A model generated the notes under the pieces. It was not told where the DNA came from. It did no database searches and worked only from the letters and a program-made list of their open reading frames with translations. From UBA6059 sp040222235 (GTDB taxonomy: Bacteria > Bacteroidota > Bacteroidia > Cytophagales > Cyclobacteriaceae): a stretch of DNA of 64,000 nucleotides. Shown here piece after piece: positions 37,017-46,955 of this stretch (positions are counted from its first letter, which is position 1; every line of letters begins with the position of its first letter). The stretch is from assembly GCA_040222235.1 (NCBI GenBank), contig JAVKDO010000012.1, positions 13,581-77,580 on the forward strand, in the 5' to 3' direction. Made by a program: the position numbers and the translations under genes.

Positions 37017-38441
37017 ATGATCATGCGATATTTATTTCTGATCGTTTGTTTTTGTCTCCACACTAGTGTTAGTTTCTCAGCGGCAGATCGCTTGGATCAA
37101 TCACCTCATGAGCAAAAGGCTGAAGGCGAAAAAATAGTCAGGCCTTTTGGCAAAGTATTTAACACGCCCACAACAACTATGTTCAGGTGTCCTCCCTGTG
37201 GTTGTCGTAATGATGGCTTACACTTTGGGCATTCGGGTACATGCTCGGCATGCAGTATGACACTAGTCCCAGTCAACGGTGGGTTTAAGGGCCAAGTCGA
37301 TGAGGCAATTGGCTTTGTTTTCGAGGACAATGCTGTGGGTTTTCTATATCCTAAACTGATCTACCCAATATTTGCCGGAAGTATGTTATTCTCGCTGTTT
37401 ATGCTTTTTTCGAGCTTCCGAGGCAAATCTCTGAATATTTTTCTGTCGGGATTGATCCTTGTCATTGCCCTCTATGCTTTCAAAAATCAACTCTATGGTG
37501 TAGAAGACGGCCTCACATCTTACAGGTATGCAATTTTCACGCCTATCTCGTTCATTCTATTCATTGGCCCGCTACTCTATTTTCACATCTACAGCTTACT
37601 CGACCAGCAGTTTTATTGGAAAAAGACCTACTGGATTCATCTCATTCCAGGGACATTTTTCTTTCTGGCTTACGCAGTTCTTGCAGTTGCACCTGAAGTC
37701 ATAAAAGAGCAGTTTGTATTTTCACATTTTGATGTTTCGTTCAGCGTGCCTGAGCAGGTATTGACTATTCTATCTGGCTATGTTTATTCATGGTTGAGCT
37801 ATCGAAAATATCTAGTATGGGCCGATCAGCATAAGGCCAATGAAGTGCTAATCAAAGCCTGGGCTCCTAAGCTCATCTTCATTTTGATAGGATTACTAAC
37901 TATTTGGTCAATTACAATTATTCTAAATTTTTGGCTATTCGATTTCGGAGTGACCACACTCACCAATTATCCCCTTTGGATAGCCTGTGCCATTTTTCTT
38001 TCATGGATAGCTGTTGAAATATTATTAAACCCTAAATTCTTTCTATTAAGGAAGAGTGCTCTTTTGTCAGGAGACGGGGTTATTTCTGGTAAGGACTTAA
38101 GCCAATATACCCATAGACTTGAAAGCCTTATGAAAGAGGAAAAGATCTATGTGGACCCCAACCTCAACCTCGAAAAGCTAGCAGCTGGACTCAACATCAA
38201 CCCCAGGTACTTAAGCTCAGTATTGAATAATGGTATAGGTAAGAGCTTCTACGATTTCGTCAATGCCTATCGGATTAATGAAGTCAAAGTGATGCTGAGA
38301 GATGAAAGAAACCAAAACCTTACTATCGAGGCTATTGCCAACCAGGCCGGGTTCAGGTCAAAATCAAGCTTTAATACGGCATTCAAGAGGCTTACACATA
38401 TGACTCCAAGAGAATATATGAGGAGTCACTCGGAAGTCTAA
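37017..38441 (+). CDS. Membrane-embedded AraC regulator with an N-terminal heavy-metal-binding domain
   Basis: A 474-residue protein. A signal peptide (about 1-21) is followed by a short cysteine-rich domain with C58-x2-C61-x-C63 and C76-x2-C79-S-M81, matching the heavy-metal-binding domain of CopZ- and CusA-type proteins (C-P-x-C-G-M-x-L-V-P). Seven hydrophobic segments follow (about 115-345), then an AraC DNA-binding domain (about 365-470; I-A-N-Q-A-G-F-R-S-K-S-S-F). The likely mechanism is that a metal-bound sensor outside controls DNA binding at the inner face of the membrane, as in other Bacteroidota one-component membrane regulators. No metal transporter is adjacent. The next gene is convergent. 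Confidence 0.75.
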   Translation: MIMRYLFLIVCFCLHTSVSFSAADRLDQSPHEQKAEGEKIVRPFGKVFNTPTTTMFRCPPCGCRNDGLHFGHSGTCSACSMTLVPVNGGFKGQVDEAIGFVFEDNAVGFLYPKLIYPIFAGSMLFSLFMLFSSFRGKSLNIFLSGLILVIALYAFKNQLYGVEDGLTSYRYAIFTPISFILFIGPLLYFHIYSLLDQQFYWKKTYWIHLIPGTFFFLAYAVLAVAPEVIKEQFVFSHFDVSFSVPEQVLTILSGYVYSWLSYRKYLVWADQHKANEVLIKAWAPKLIFILIGLLTIWSITIILNFWLFDFGVTTLTNYPLWIACAIFLSWIAVEILLNPKFFLLRKSALLSGDGVISGKDLSQYTHRLESLMKEEKIYVDPNLNLEKLAAGLNINPRYLSSVLNNGIGKSFYDFVNAYRINEVKVMLRDERNQNLTIEAIANQAGFRSKSSFNTAFKRLTHMTPREYMRSHSEV

Positions 38442-38462
38442 CGGTAATAGCCGTGACAAAGG

Positions 38463-39062
38463 CTACTGCTCAGGTACATCTGTCACAGCATGGTTCTCTA
38501 CACAGCGACAACTAAGTGAATAGGATTTGACAACCCTGCTCCGATAAACTAAGTCATCACCCATGTCTACATCCCTATGCCAGGCATGAGCAAAATCAGC
38601 TTCTGTTGAGGTCCAGAATGCGCTATTTGCTTCCAAGGCTCTATATTCTCCATTCTTCCTTCTCCAACCTCCATATAGTATTTCCATTCCACTTGAGCCC
38701 CCAGCTTTCATCTTACCCCCTTCGTCTTTGCCACGGTTGCCACGATAGGCTATCTCTTTAAAATCCATACCAAGTGCAATCTCTATCTTCTGCCATTCAT
38801 ACTCTGTTGAGAGATGCCATCCATCAGGGCAGGCTTGCAGAGCTACTTCCCATTTATAAAGTCTTCCATATTTATGACAGTTAGCGGGATCATTGTTATA
38901 GCAGTGAGATCCATCAACATCATAATTGAGATTCTGCGCAAACCATGTCATACTATCAATCGTGACTGTTCGATACTCTTTACCATCTCGAGAGTCAGTA
39001 AATGACTGAGCAAAGCACTGATGACTGCTTAGTACTATGATCATGATTATAGTGCTTTTCAT
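38463..39062 (-). CDS. FISUMP-domain secreted protein
   Basis: A 199-residue exported protein (signal peptide about 1-18) with the Fibrobacter succinogenes major paralogous domain: D-S-R-D-G-K-E-Y-R-T-V at 23-33, W-F-A-Q-N-L-N-Y near 40-47, C-P-D-G-W-H-L-S near 78-85. The domain is thought to help cell-surface display or protein interaction in Bacteroidota. The convergent AraC-type gene ends 21 bp away. Confidence 0.85.
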   Translation of the reverse strand: MKSTIIMIIVLSSHQCFAQSFTDSRDGKEYRTVTIDSMTWFAQNLNYDVDGSHCYNNDPANCHKYGRLYKWEVALQACPDGWHLSTEYEWQKIEIALGMDFKEIAYRGNRGKDEGGKMKAGGSSGMEILYGGWRRKNGEYRALEANSAFWTSTEADFAHAWHRDVDMGDDLVYRSRVVKSYSLSCRCVENHAVTDVPEQ

Positions 39063-39093
39063 ACTATTGTAGTTTTTATTTTTGATTCAGACG

Positions 39094-41554
39094 CTACCCA
39101 CTCCTAAGCGATCTTACTGGGTTTGCGCTAGCAGATTTATAGGCGTCATATCCTACCGTCAATAAGGTGATTGTGGTAACAGTCAGTGCGGAGATAATCA
39201 TGATAAATGGGCTCACCTCCACCCTATACACAAAACCGTCCAACCAGTCATTCATGAGGTACCAAGCTAACGGCGCTCCTAAGACAAAGGCTATCACTAT
39301 CAATCGCAAAAAATGGGTCATCAAGAGCCAGACCAACCTCCCGTTGGTCGCCCCAAGAACTTTACGGACACCTATCTCCTTTTTACGCTGTTCGGTGACA
39401 TATGAGGTCAATGCAAAAAGGCCCAGCACAGCTATAAAAATCGAAATGCATGAAAAAAGGATGAACATGGTGCTTATCCGTCTCTCATTCTCATAGAGCC
39501 TTCCAAACTCATAATCCAAAAACCAGTTTTCCATTGGAAAACCAGGGTTAACCTCTTGCCATTTCTCCTGGAGATAGGCAATCTTCTCCGGTAGGTCGCC
39601 AGGAGTCATTTTTACGTACATGATCCTATCGATCCTGTGCGGCCGTCCCCATATCGTCAATGGCTCAATGGCTGTGTTCACTGATTTGTAAGGAAAATCT
39701 CGTACTACACCAATCACTTTGCCATCCAGATCGACTTGCTGTTGTAGTTGGTTGCTCCACACCTGATCACGTATGGTCATCCCTATCACGTCTTGTGGTG
39801 ATTGTTGCAAATTTCTGGCTGCAGCTTCATTGAGGATTACGGCATTGGTATCAGACCGGATGTCAGAATTGAAGTCTCTGCCTGCTAAGAATTCAAGGTC
39901 GAATGTGGCAGGAAAGTTGAAGTCAACATCAAACTTGTTCCACTCCATGGACTCATTGTCACGTTCAGGAAACCAGAAGACTCCATTAATCAAACCAAAA
40001 TGAGGTAACCTTGGAAGGTGATTGCCTAAGGTTACATTCTCAAAGCGGCTGTCCTGTTCTATCTGATCTCTAAAAGTGATCCAGGAGTTGCCAAGCCCAA
40101 ACCCTCCAAGTCGAATACTCAAAATCCTGTCCTTTTCCTTTCCTAATTTGCTAGTATTGATCAGAGAGAGTTGATCTAACACCACCATCGTACTGATGAT
40201 GAGTACGATCGAAATTCCAAATTGAAAGATCACGAGACTTTGCCTGGTTCGCTCGGCTCCCTTACCAGAAGTAAACAACCCTCTAAGGGCCGCCATAGGT
40301 TTGAAGCTTGACAGGTAAAGTGCGGGATAGCTTCCTGAAATGAGCCCAACGAAAATCGATAATCCTAGAAGTATCAATAATGTATTGGTCTCATAAAGAG
40401 ATTGAAAGGCAATGGTCTTACCTGTGAGTTCATTGAAGGATGACAAGAATAGGATGGCCATGACATAAGAAATCAGCACTGAAAGGATCGTGATCAAAAA
40501 CGATTCTCCATAAAACTGAAAGATCAACTGGCGTTTAGTGCTGCCCAAAGTTTTCCTTAGGCCTACTTCCTTGGCACGCTTGGCTGATCTTGCAGTAGCG
40601 AGGTTCATAAAGTTGATGCACGCCACCAGCAATACAAGAAATGCCGTAATAGTAAAAATGGGGATCAAATTTGCGTTGGCTGGTGCTTCCAATTCCCATT
40701 TCATTTCAGGCTCAAAATGCATTTGGCTGAGTGCCGTAAACTTGACATCCTTATAGGCATCAGGTTGACGATTGGGAACGTTTGCCAGCACCTGAGGTAT
40801 CCAAGCTAGCCAGTCTTTCCTGATCTTCGATAGTGCTGTAGTATCAGACACCTTGATATATGTGAAAGCAAAAGAGTCCCCATCCTGATTGATCATATCC
40901 CAGCTCCACGACTTCTTGGCTTCCTCGCTGTAGCGCATCATTGGTGCTAGGAATGTCGGTTTGATGTGCGAATTGCCTGGAGGGTCATGCATCACACCAG
41001 TAACTGTCAAGCTGATTTTTCCAACATTATGGGTAAACTCCATGACCTGACCTATTGGATCCTCTTCTCCAAAGTACTTCTTTGCTGAAGTCTCAGAAAT
41101 CACAACCGAGTTCATGTCCTGAAATACTGTTCTGCGGTTTCCTGATTTTAGCGGGAAATAAAAAACATCCAAAAAGTTGTCATCTACCCAATAAAACAGG
41201 GGCTCCATAAAAGCATTGACGTCCCCTTGAATATTGATATATCCAGGATAGCCCGAATGTGACAGTCTGGTATAGTTCTCAACCTCCGGTATGATCTCCT
41301 TGTATCTAGGACCCCACGTCGTACCCGAAGTAGCATTGGCAACAATGTCACCATTCTGTACCTGTCGATAGTAGCTCAAGCGATATATCTTCTCATGTTC
41401 TTGGTTGAATTGATCATAGGTCAATTCATAATTGAGATACAGATATGAGAAGAAAGCTGGCTAGACCAACGGTAAGCCCAAGGATATTGATCAGTGAATA
41501 GAATTTCTGCTTCACAATATTTCTCCAGGCAATCTTAATATAGTTCTTGAGCAT
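39094..41554 (-). pseudogene. Frameshifted MacB/FtsX-type ABC transporter permease
   Basis: From an ATG at 41554 the frame gives M-L-K-N-Y-I-K-I-A-W-R-N and an N-terminal helix ending L-L-I-S-V-S-Q-L, then a stop. Dropping one base near 41443 restores the family continuation L-Y-L-N-Y-E-L-T-Y-D-Q-F, which leads into the intact 776-residue frame (39094-41424). The rest shows the FtsX-type TM groups, MacB-like periplasmic domain and the second permease module with the E-I-G-V-R-K-V-L-G motif. No ATPase gene is adjacent. It is either a real disruption or a sequencing error in the run TATCTGTATC. Such permeases normally export lipopeptides or sense cell-envelope stress. Confidence 0.8.
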
Positions 41555-41860
41555 GATCATTTTTTAAAGAAATATAGGTAATGGAAATCTACAGCACATT
41601 CTCAGAATGTGCTGCTGCAAGCAGATGTACAAAATTTAAGATTCCTAATTCGATGAAATGATGAATATCAACCTCTTTAAGAATGTCAATTTTGACCTTT
41701 TGAATCATCTGACTTGTCCCAATTCGGGATCCCTTAGAAGCAATCAAGGCGACCAGAAAAATGGTACGAATGCTTCGATTCGGACTCATCGGTCAGCCTG
41801 AAAAGCAAATAGTTCATTACGTTGGTATTCTGATCTAGAATCATAATTAAAGTAGAGCCT
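41555..41860. other. Gap upstream of the propeller/S12 pair
   Basis: About 300 bp. A 66-codon minus-strand frame (41589-41789) has no recognisable similarity and is not called. Nothing else is seen. Confidence 0.5.
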
Positions 41861-42769
41861 ATGAAGAATTTGCTATCGTGTATTTTTATCATTCTTCTAC
41901 CAATTTTTCAAGTGCCGGGCCAGGAACTTATCGGTCACATCGGCAGACCAGATATTTCACCTGACGGAAAGCAGATTGTTTTCATTTACGCGCAAGATGC
42001 CTCCAAGGATGTCTGGGAGATGTATAAGGCAGACTTTGACGGCAGCAATGTCAAACAGCTCACCTATTTACCTAAGGCTCGAATAAAAAAGAGTCCAGTC
42101 TGGTCTCCAAATGGTAAAAAAATAGCATTCCAAGCTGACGTTGATGAGGGTTCACAATTATTCGTGATGAATTCGGATGGGGAAAGCTTGACCCAGATCA
42201 CAGACTTACCAGGTTACAATGTTGAGCCGCACTGGACACCAGAGGGAAACTCAATTGTCTTCAATTCAATAGGAGAAAACGGATTGGCCAAAATGTACAT
42301 TATGGACAAGGATGGATCCAATGTCCAAGCTTTATACAACCCTGAGGGGGACAATTGGTATCCCAGAACAACCCGTCAGAACAAGGTCATTTTTACCTCT
42401 GACTTCAATGATAAAAGTCATTACAATGTTTTTACCGTGAATCGCGATGGTAAAAATATTCAGCAACTAACATCAGCTAAGGGAATCAATTGGTTTCCAG
42501 AGTATTCTCCGGATGAAAGTAGGATCGTCTTTCATTCCAACAGAGATGATCCTCAGCTCAGTGATTCTGGTGACTATAATCTCTACATGATGGATGCCGA
42601 TGGCAGCAATATTATTCAATTAACAAAGCTTGAAGGGCAAGAACTTCATGCAAAATGGCATCCTTCAGGTAATCAATTGATATTCGAATGGCATAATAAA
42701 GGTTCCAGGGGTCTCTATACACTCGATCTATCAACTGGTCAAATCGAAAAAGTCAATCTCACCCGATGA
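41861..42769 (+). CDS. Secreted TolB-type beta-propeller protein
   Basis: A 302-residue exported protein (signal peptide ending near G-Q21) with six PD40-type blades: G-R-P-D-I-S-P-D-G-K-Q-I, S-P-V-W-S-P-N-G-K-K-I, and later W-F-P-E-Y-S-P-D-E-S. It is the first of a two-gene unit; its TGA overlaps the ATG of the next gene (ATGA), so the two proteins are probably made together. Unlike the 46956 protein it has no TPR tail. Confidence 0.82.
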   Translation: MKNLLSCIFIILLPIFQVPGQELIGHIGRPDISPDGKQIVFIYAQDASKDVWEMYKADFDGSNVKQLTYLPKARIKKSPVWSPNGKKIAFQADVDEGSQLFVMNSDGESLTQITDLPGYNVEPHWTPEGNSIVFNSIGENGLAKMYIMDKDGSNVQALYNPEGDNWYPRTTRQNKVIFTSDFNDKSHYNVFTVNRDGKNIQQLTSAKGINWFPEYSPDESRIVFHSNRDDPQLSDSGDYNLYMMDADGSNIIQLTKLEGQELHAKWHPSGNQLIFEWHNKGSRGLYTLDLSTGQIEKVNLTR

Positions 42770-44301
42770 AAAAATACATTCTCGGATATCAGTTCAACAT
42801 GAATTCTGTAATCAAAGTCTTGACGTCTTCATTTTTAATCATCGCAACTTCTGCGGTCTTAGCTCAATCTCCTTATGCCTTGATTGGAACAGATATTCAA
42901 GGCAGTGGTCCTGTTGGATGGGTGCAAGGCGCAGATCTTGGAAAAAGGATGCAGTACATCATGGAGGCATGGGCTATGGGTGATGAGTTCATGGGGTCAG
43001 TATTAATAGCTGAAAATGGAGATGTCGTCTACAAAGGTGCTTTTGGGATGGCCAGTGAATCTTATGATGTAGTTAACACCTCCGAAACTCGATATTTAAT
43101 CAGTTACATGAGCTTTCACTTTACTCAATTCGCGATAGCCCAATTTGTCGAAAAAGACGAGCTTCACCTAGACGAACCAGTTTCCAATTACTTGCCTGAT
43201 CTTCAATCTCAACATTTTGATGAGATCACTATTCGTCACTTACTCAACTTTGAGTCAGGCTTAAATGAATCTTTAGAGGGTTTCATAAATACACGAGAAG
43301 CCCACGACCTTAATTACTTACTCAAACTCATTGACGACCAACCGCTAATAGCACCACCAGGGAACAACTATGCCTTCGGCTGGGCTTCCCCCATTCTTTT
43401 AGCCAAAGTGATCGAGAACTTGTCTCAAAAATCATATTCCAATTTCATAAAGGAGGACATTGTTGACAAGTTAAATCTTTCCAATACTGGGTTCTACAGA
43501 GAATCTCCAATTACAAAAAACTTATCGACACCCTATTCGCGAATATTCAACGAACTAGTTCCATACGATCAAGGCAACATTCATCACCTGGGACCACAAG
43601 GTGCAATGTTTTCCACTATAACTGATCTATACGATTTTTATAATTATGTATCTGATTGGCTTGGAAAGGCCACCGAAAGAGGCAAAGAGGCAATGGGCAT
43701 AGTCACCTATGGCGTCAGTGATGGTCTGCTTGTAAGAGATATTGAAAAGCATCCTTCAGAAGTCACATTTGATCTTCTTGATACCAATGGTTGGTTTAAT
43801 GGTTCCACCGGGTTGCTGACTTGCTTAACAGATCAAAAATCTATGATAATCGTATTGAGCAATAAATTTCGGGCCTCTGAGATTTATGATATAAGACGAA
43901 GGTTCATGCGCTCCATTTATGATTTGCCGGTAGGCATGCCACTACCGAAAACCCGAATGTCAATCTGGCAAAAGCTAAAGAACGAAGGGTATCTTGCTGC
44001 AGCTAAATACTATGAAAAACTGGTATCGCAAGGAATAGGCTCTGTGCCGCTCAGGGATGAGTTCATGCATCTGTCTAGGGAGCTTCGCAATAAGGGCGAA
44101 TATACTCAAGCACTAGAGCTATCAAGAATGTTCGTAGAAATGGACGATCAATGGGTGGCCCACAGGGAATTGGGAGAGGTCTATAGGTTAATGGGAGAAA
44201 CCGAGCTAGCGAAAGAGAGCTTTAAAAAATCGCTTCAAAGAAAGCCGAGCAATCCTAACTGGAAAAAGGAAATGGAGAAATTTCTGAAGAATGAGCCATG
44301 A
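42766..44301 (+). CDS. Catalytically dead S12 beta-lactamase-fold protein with C-terminal TPR
   Basis: A 511-residue exported protein (signal peptide ending near A-Q34). The middle (about 70-370) aligns in pattern to class C beta-lactamase/S12 enzymes: an F-x-x-A-I-A-Q-F-V-E helix and the V-S-N-Y-L-P-D-L turn. Each active-site motif is lost: the S-x-x-K position reads Y114-M-S-F117, the Y-x-N position reads Y-A-F, and the H-x-G position lacks a histidine. The C-terminal about 110 residues form TPR repeats (A-A-K-Y-Y-E-K-L; G-E-Y-T-Q-A-L). It is probably a binding or scaffold pseudoenzyme. It is translationally coupled to the upstream propeller. An alternative start at 42799 gives a cleaner signal peptide. 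Confidence 0.8.
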   Translation: MKKYILGYQFNMNSVIKVLTSSFLIIATSAVLAQSPYALIGTDIQGSGPVGWVQGADLGKRMQYIMEAWAMGDEFMGSVLIAENGDVVYKGAFGMASESYDVVNTSETRYLISYMSFHFTQFAIAQFVEKDELHLDEPVSNYLPDLQSQHFDEITIRHLLNFESGLNESLEGFINTREAHDLNYLLKLIDDQPLIAPPGNNYAFGWASPILLAKVIENLSQKSYSNFIKEDIVDKLNLSNTGFYRESPITKNLSTPYSRIFNELVPYDQGNIHHLGPQGAMFSTITDLYDFYNYVSDWLGKATERGKEAMGIVTYGVSDGLLVRDIEKHPSEVTFDLLDTNGWFNGSTGLLTCLTDQKSMIIVLSNKFRASEIYDIRRRFMRSIYDLPVGMPLPKTRMSIWQKLKNEGYLAAAKYYEKLVSQGIGSVPLRDEFMHLSRELRNKGEYTQALELSRMFVEMDDQWVAHRELGEVYRLMGETELAKESFKKSLQRKPSNPNWKKEMEKFLKNEP

Positions 44302-44341
44302 TTACTTAATAGTTTTCGGCACTTGATGGATCCCTATCCGG

Positions 44342-45445
44342 TCATTCTTCAATTGCAGGAATCACATATCGATATAGCAAGTCGATCGGCTTCAGCTCCT
44401 CTGGGTAGGATGCGCTATTATCATTGGTGAAAATGACAACCATATCATGATTAGGGATTACGAAAATAAACTGACCCCAATGACCATACGCCATATAAAT
44501 ATCGCCTGAGATTTTCTGCTCCTTATCAAATGGCAGTAGCCACCACATATATCCATATCCTGACTTGACATCACCTAATCTCTTCACATAGTCGATCCGT
44601 CTCTCCAGCATCTCCTCGATCCACCAGGAGGGCAGTAGTTGTTGATCTCTCCATCGTCCATTTCTCAAATAGAGATACCCGATTCTAGCCATGTCTTGAG
44701 AGTTGAGGTAAAGCCCTCCCCCAGTGTGAGGAATTCCTCTATGACTGTATCCCCATTCTGCACTAGAAATATCGAGCGGACCGAACAGGTATTGATCAGC
44801 AAAATCCTGTGTAGTCATCTGGGTAGCATTCGCAACCAATCCTCCCAGAAGAATGGCAATACCACTATTATAGTACCATTTTTTACCAGGGGGTCCTTCC
44901 ATCTTGTAATCCAGCACATACTTCATCTTGTCACCCGAAAAACTATTTAGGGGGCCTAAATGGCGCTCTCCAGTCCATGCCTGGCCTGTCTGCATCATTA
45001 GAGCATTTCTCAGATTCATACGCTGTTTATTCTCGTCCAGGTTATCAATCTGATCGTACTCGGGGAAGAAGTCGAGTACTTTCTGATCTAGGCTTTCAAT
45101 CTTTCCATTTTGAATAGCTAGTGCTATTAAAGTTGAGGTTATGCTTTTCGTCACAGACTGTAGTGTGTGTGGTTCCTCTCCTTTGTACCTATCGAAATAT
45201 TCATCGACAACCAGGTATCCGTTTTTCACAATCAGGAACGAAGTGATCGGTTCCTGAAGCTGTCCCTTGTCAAGGTCTTCAATGAAGTCATTGATTCTAT
45301 CTGAGTTCAAGCCTTCTTCAATTGCAGAGCTCAGGCGCCAGTCTTGGTCAGGAAAGTAATTAGTCGCATCCTGACTCTGAGAGTGCGTGCAGCTACAGCA
45401 TAAGAACATGAGGCCTAGTAGTTGGGCAATTCGAGTTTCAGTCAT
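44342..45445 (-). CDS. Class C beta-lactamase-family serine hydrolase (lipoprotein)
   Basis: A 367-residue lipoprotein (C17 or C19 in L-C-C-S-C) with an intact S12 active site: S97-V-T-K100, Y-Y-N-S-G near 191-195, and G-H-W-G near 330. It therefore should be active, unlike the convergent 42766 protein. Substrate may be D-amino peptides, esters or beta-lactams. It is oriented opposite to its neighbours. Confidence 0.88.
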   Translation of the reverse strand: MTETRIAQLLGLMFLCCSCTHSQSQDATNYFPDQDWRLSSAIEEGLNSDRINDFIEDLDKGQLQEPITSFLIVKNGYLVVDEYFDRYKGEEPHTLQSVTKSITSTLIALAIQNGKIESLDQKVLDFFPEYDQIDNLDENKQRMNLRNALMMQTGQAWTGERHLGPLNSFSGDKMKYVLDYKMEGPPGKKWYYNSGIAILLGGLVANATQMTTQDFADQYLFGPLDISSAEWGYSHRGIPHTGGGLYLNSQDMARIGYLYLRNGRWRDQQLLPSWWIEEMLERRIDYVKRLGDVKSGYGYMWWLLPFDKEQKISGDIYMAYGHWGQFIFVIPNHDMVVIFTNDNSASYPEELKPIDLLYRYVIPAIEE

Positions 45446-45674
45446 AACAATGTGACACGGTTCTGCATTTGGGCTTGTAGGTGTTTATACGGGGCGAAAC
45501 TTCGGTTCAGTCTAATTAATCTCAAATAAAGCTGTCAATAATGATAATAACCTCTGGTTAGCAAGACTCCTTTTTCGTGTGAATGCATCCAAATGAACAT
45601 TTCCTGCGGTTCCTCCAACAACTTCAGGAGATCAAAAACATAACTTGGATGCGCACTATTCAGATGTCAATAGG

Positions 45675-46925
45675 ATGAAGCTATTTTTCATGTCAGTTCT
45701 CGTTATCGGAATCATACATTCCGCCTCGGCGCAGTATAAGCAGCAAGTGAAGAATGTGGCTATATTCATACATGAAGGAGTCGAGCTGTTTGACTTTGCC
45801 GGACCAGGAGAGGTATTTGTTGCTGCTGGCCGTCAGAGCTCTGTTTTCGATTTCAATGTTTATACCGTTGCGGCCAGTGAGGAACAGGTTACTAGTCAGA
45901 CCTTCCTTAAAGTCATCCCCAATTATAGTATAGACAACTGCCCGCCACCAGACATCATCGTACTCCCAGGAGGTTCCACAAGCATACCTCTCAAAGATGA
46001 AAGAGTGATCACATGGATCAAGGAGGCTGACAAAAAAACTGACATCACTCTGTCTGTTTGTACCGGAGCTTTCCTTCTAGGTAAGGCAGGACTATTAGAA
46101 GGTTTGAAGGCTACTACCCACTGGGGTTCGATTGAACGTTTGCGCCAGGCTTTTCCTAATACAGAAGTACTGGAAAATACAAAGTACGTGGACAATGGTA
46201 AGATTGTTACTTCAGGAGGTGTCTCTTCTGGCACAGAAGGTTCATTACATGTGGTCAGCAGAATAGCAGGTGAAATCACCGCCCAAAAGGTAGCGCGCTA
46301 CATGGAATATGACAGTTGGGACGATCGAGTTGGTCTCGTTGAGAATGAAAGCACATTTATAGCCGCGGTGAAAAGTGATGGGTTGCAAAACACGCTAGCG
46401 AGCAATTTGCTGATACCATTCTATGGTGAACTGTTAAACCTTGGTAGACACTACCTCGAAGAAGATCAAGCCGAGAAAGCATTCCCACTCTTCGAGTACC
46501 TATCGGAAAAGTATCCGGTGACCGAGACTTTCGAATACCTCGGCAAGACACATGAGAAACTTGACAAGGAAGTTCCAGTACGTGAGCAAGAGCTAATCGC
46601 TCTCATTGAAAAGGGAGAGGTAGATGAGGCAATGAAGCAGTTTCACTCATCTAAGAAAACCTTCCCAATGTGGCAAATCATTGAGGAATCAACTATTAAC
46701 AGGCTAGGGTACGCTCTTATGACAAAAGATGAAACTCTAAGTGCGGTAAAGGTTTTTGCAATGAACACAGAAGAATTTCCAAATTCATTTAATGCTTGGG
46801 ATAGTCTGGCGGAAGGGTATTTAAAACTTGGGGATACTGATCTTGCTCGTAAACACTATCAAAAATCTCTCGAGTTAAATCCTAATAACACCAATGCCGA
46901 AAATGCCCTCGCCTCAATAAAATAG
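45675..46925 (+). CDS. Secreted DJ-1/PfpI (GATase1-like) protein with TPR repeats
   Basis: From the ATG at 45675 it starts with a signal peptide ending A-S-A-Q. Next comes a DJ-1/PfpI domain of the GlxA-regulator type: F-I-H-E-G-V-E-L-F-D-F-A-G-P, the nucleophile elbow S-V-C-T-G-A-F (C129 in this numbering), and a nearby T-H-W with histidine for the catalytic pair. The C-terminal about 170 residues are TPR repeats (G-E-V-D-E-A-M; K-L-G-D-T-D-L-A-R). No AraC DNA-binding domain is attached. Export is unusual for this fold. First gene of the 45.7-50.8 kb unit. Confidence 0.82.
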   Translation: MKLFFMSVLVIGIIHSASAQYKQQVKNVAIFIHEGVELFDFAGPGEVFVAAGRQSSVFDFNVYTVAASEEQVTSQTFLKVIPNYSIDNCPPPDIIVLPGGSTSIPLKDERVITWIKEADKKTDITLSVCTGAFLLGKAGLLEGLKATTHWGSIERLRQAFPNTEVLENTKYVDNGKIVTSGGVSSGTEGSLHVVSRIAGEITAQKVARYMEYDSWDDRVGLVENESTFIAAVKSDGLQNTLASNLLIPFYGELLNLGRHYLEEDQAEKAFPLFEYLSEKYPVTETFEYLGKTHEKLDKEVPVREQELIALIEKGEVDEAMKQFHSSKKTFPMWQIIEESTINRLGYALMTKDETLSAVKVFAMNTEEFPNSFNAWDSLAEGYLKLGDTDLARKHYQKSLELNPNNTNAENALASIK

Positions 46926-46955
46926 GTAAAATACAAACTCAAAAACTAGCTAGTG

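Noticed and set aside
41589..41789. 66-codon minus-strand frame in the gap before the 41861 propeller
   Set aside because: No recognisable domain and no start signals; not called as a gene.
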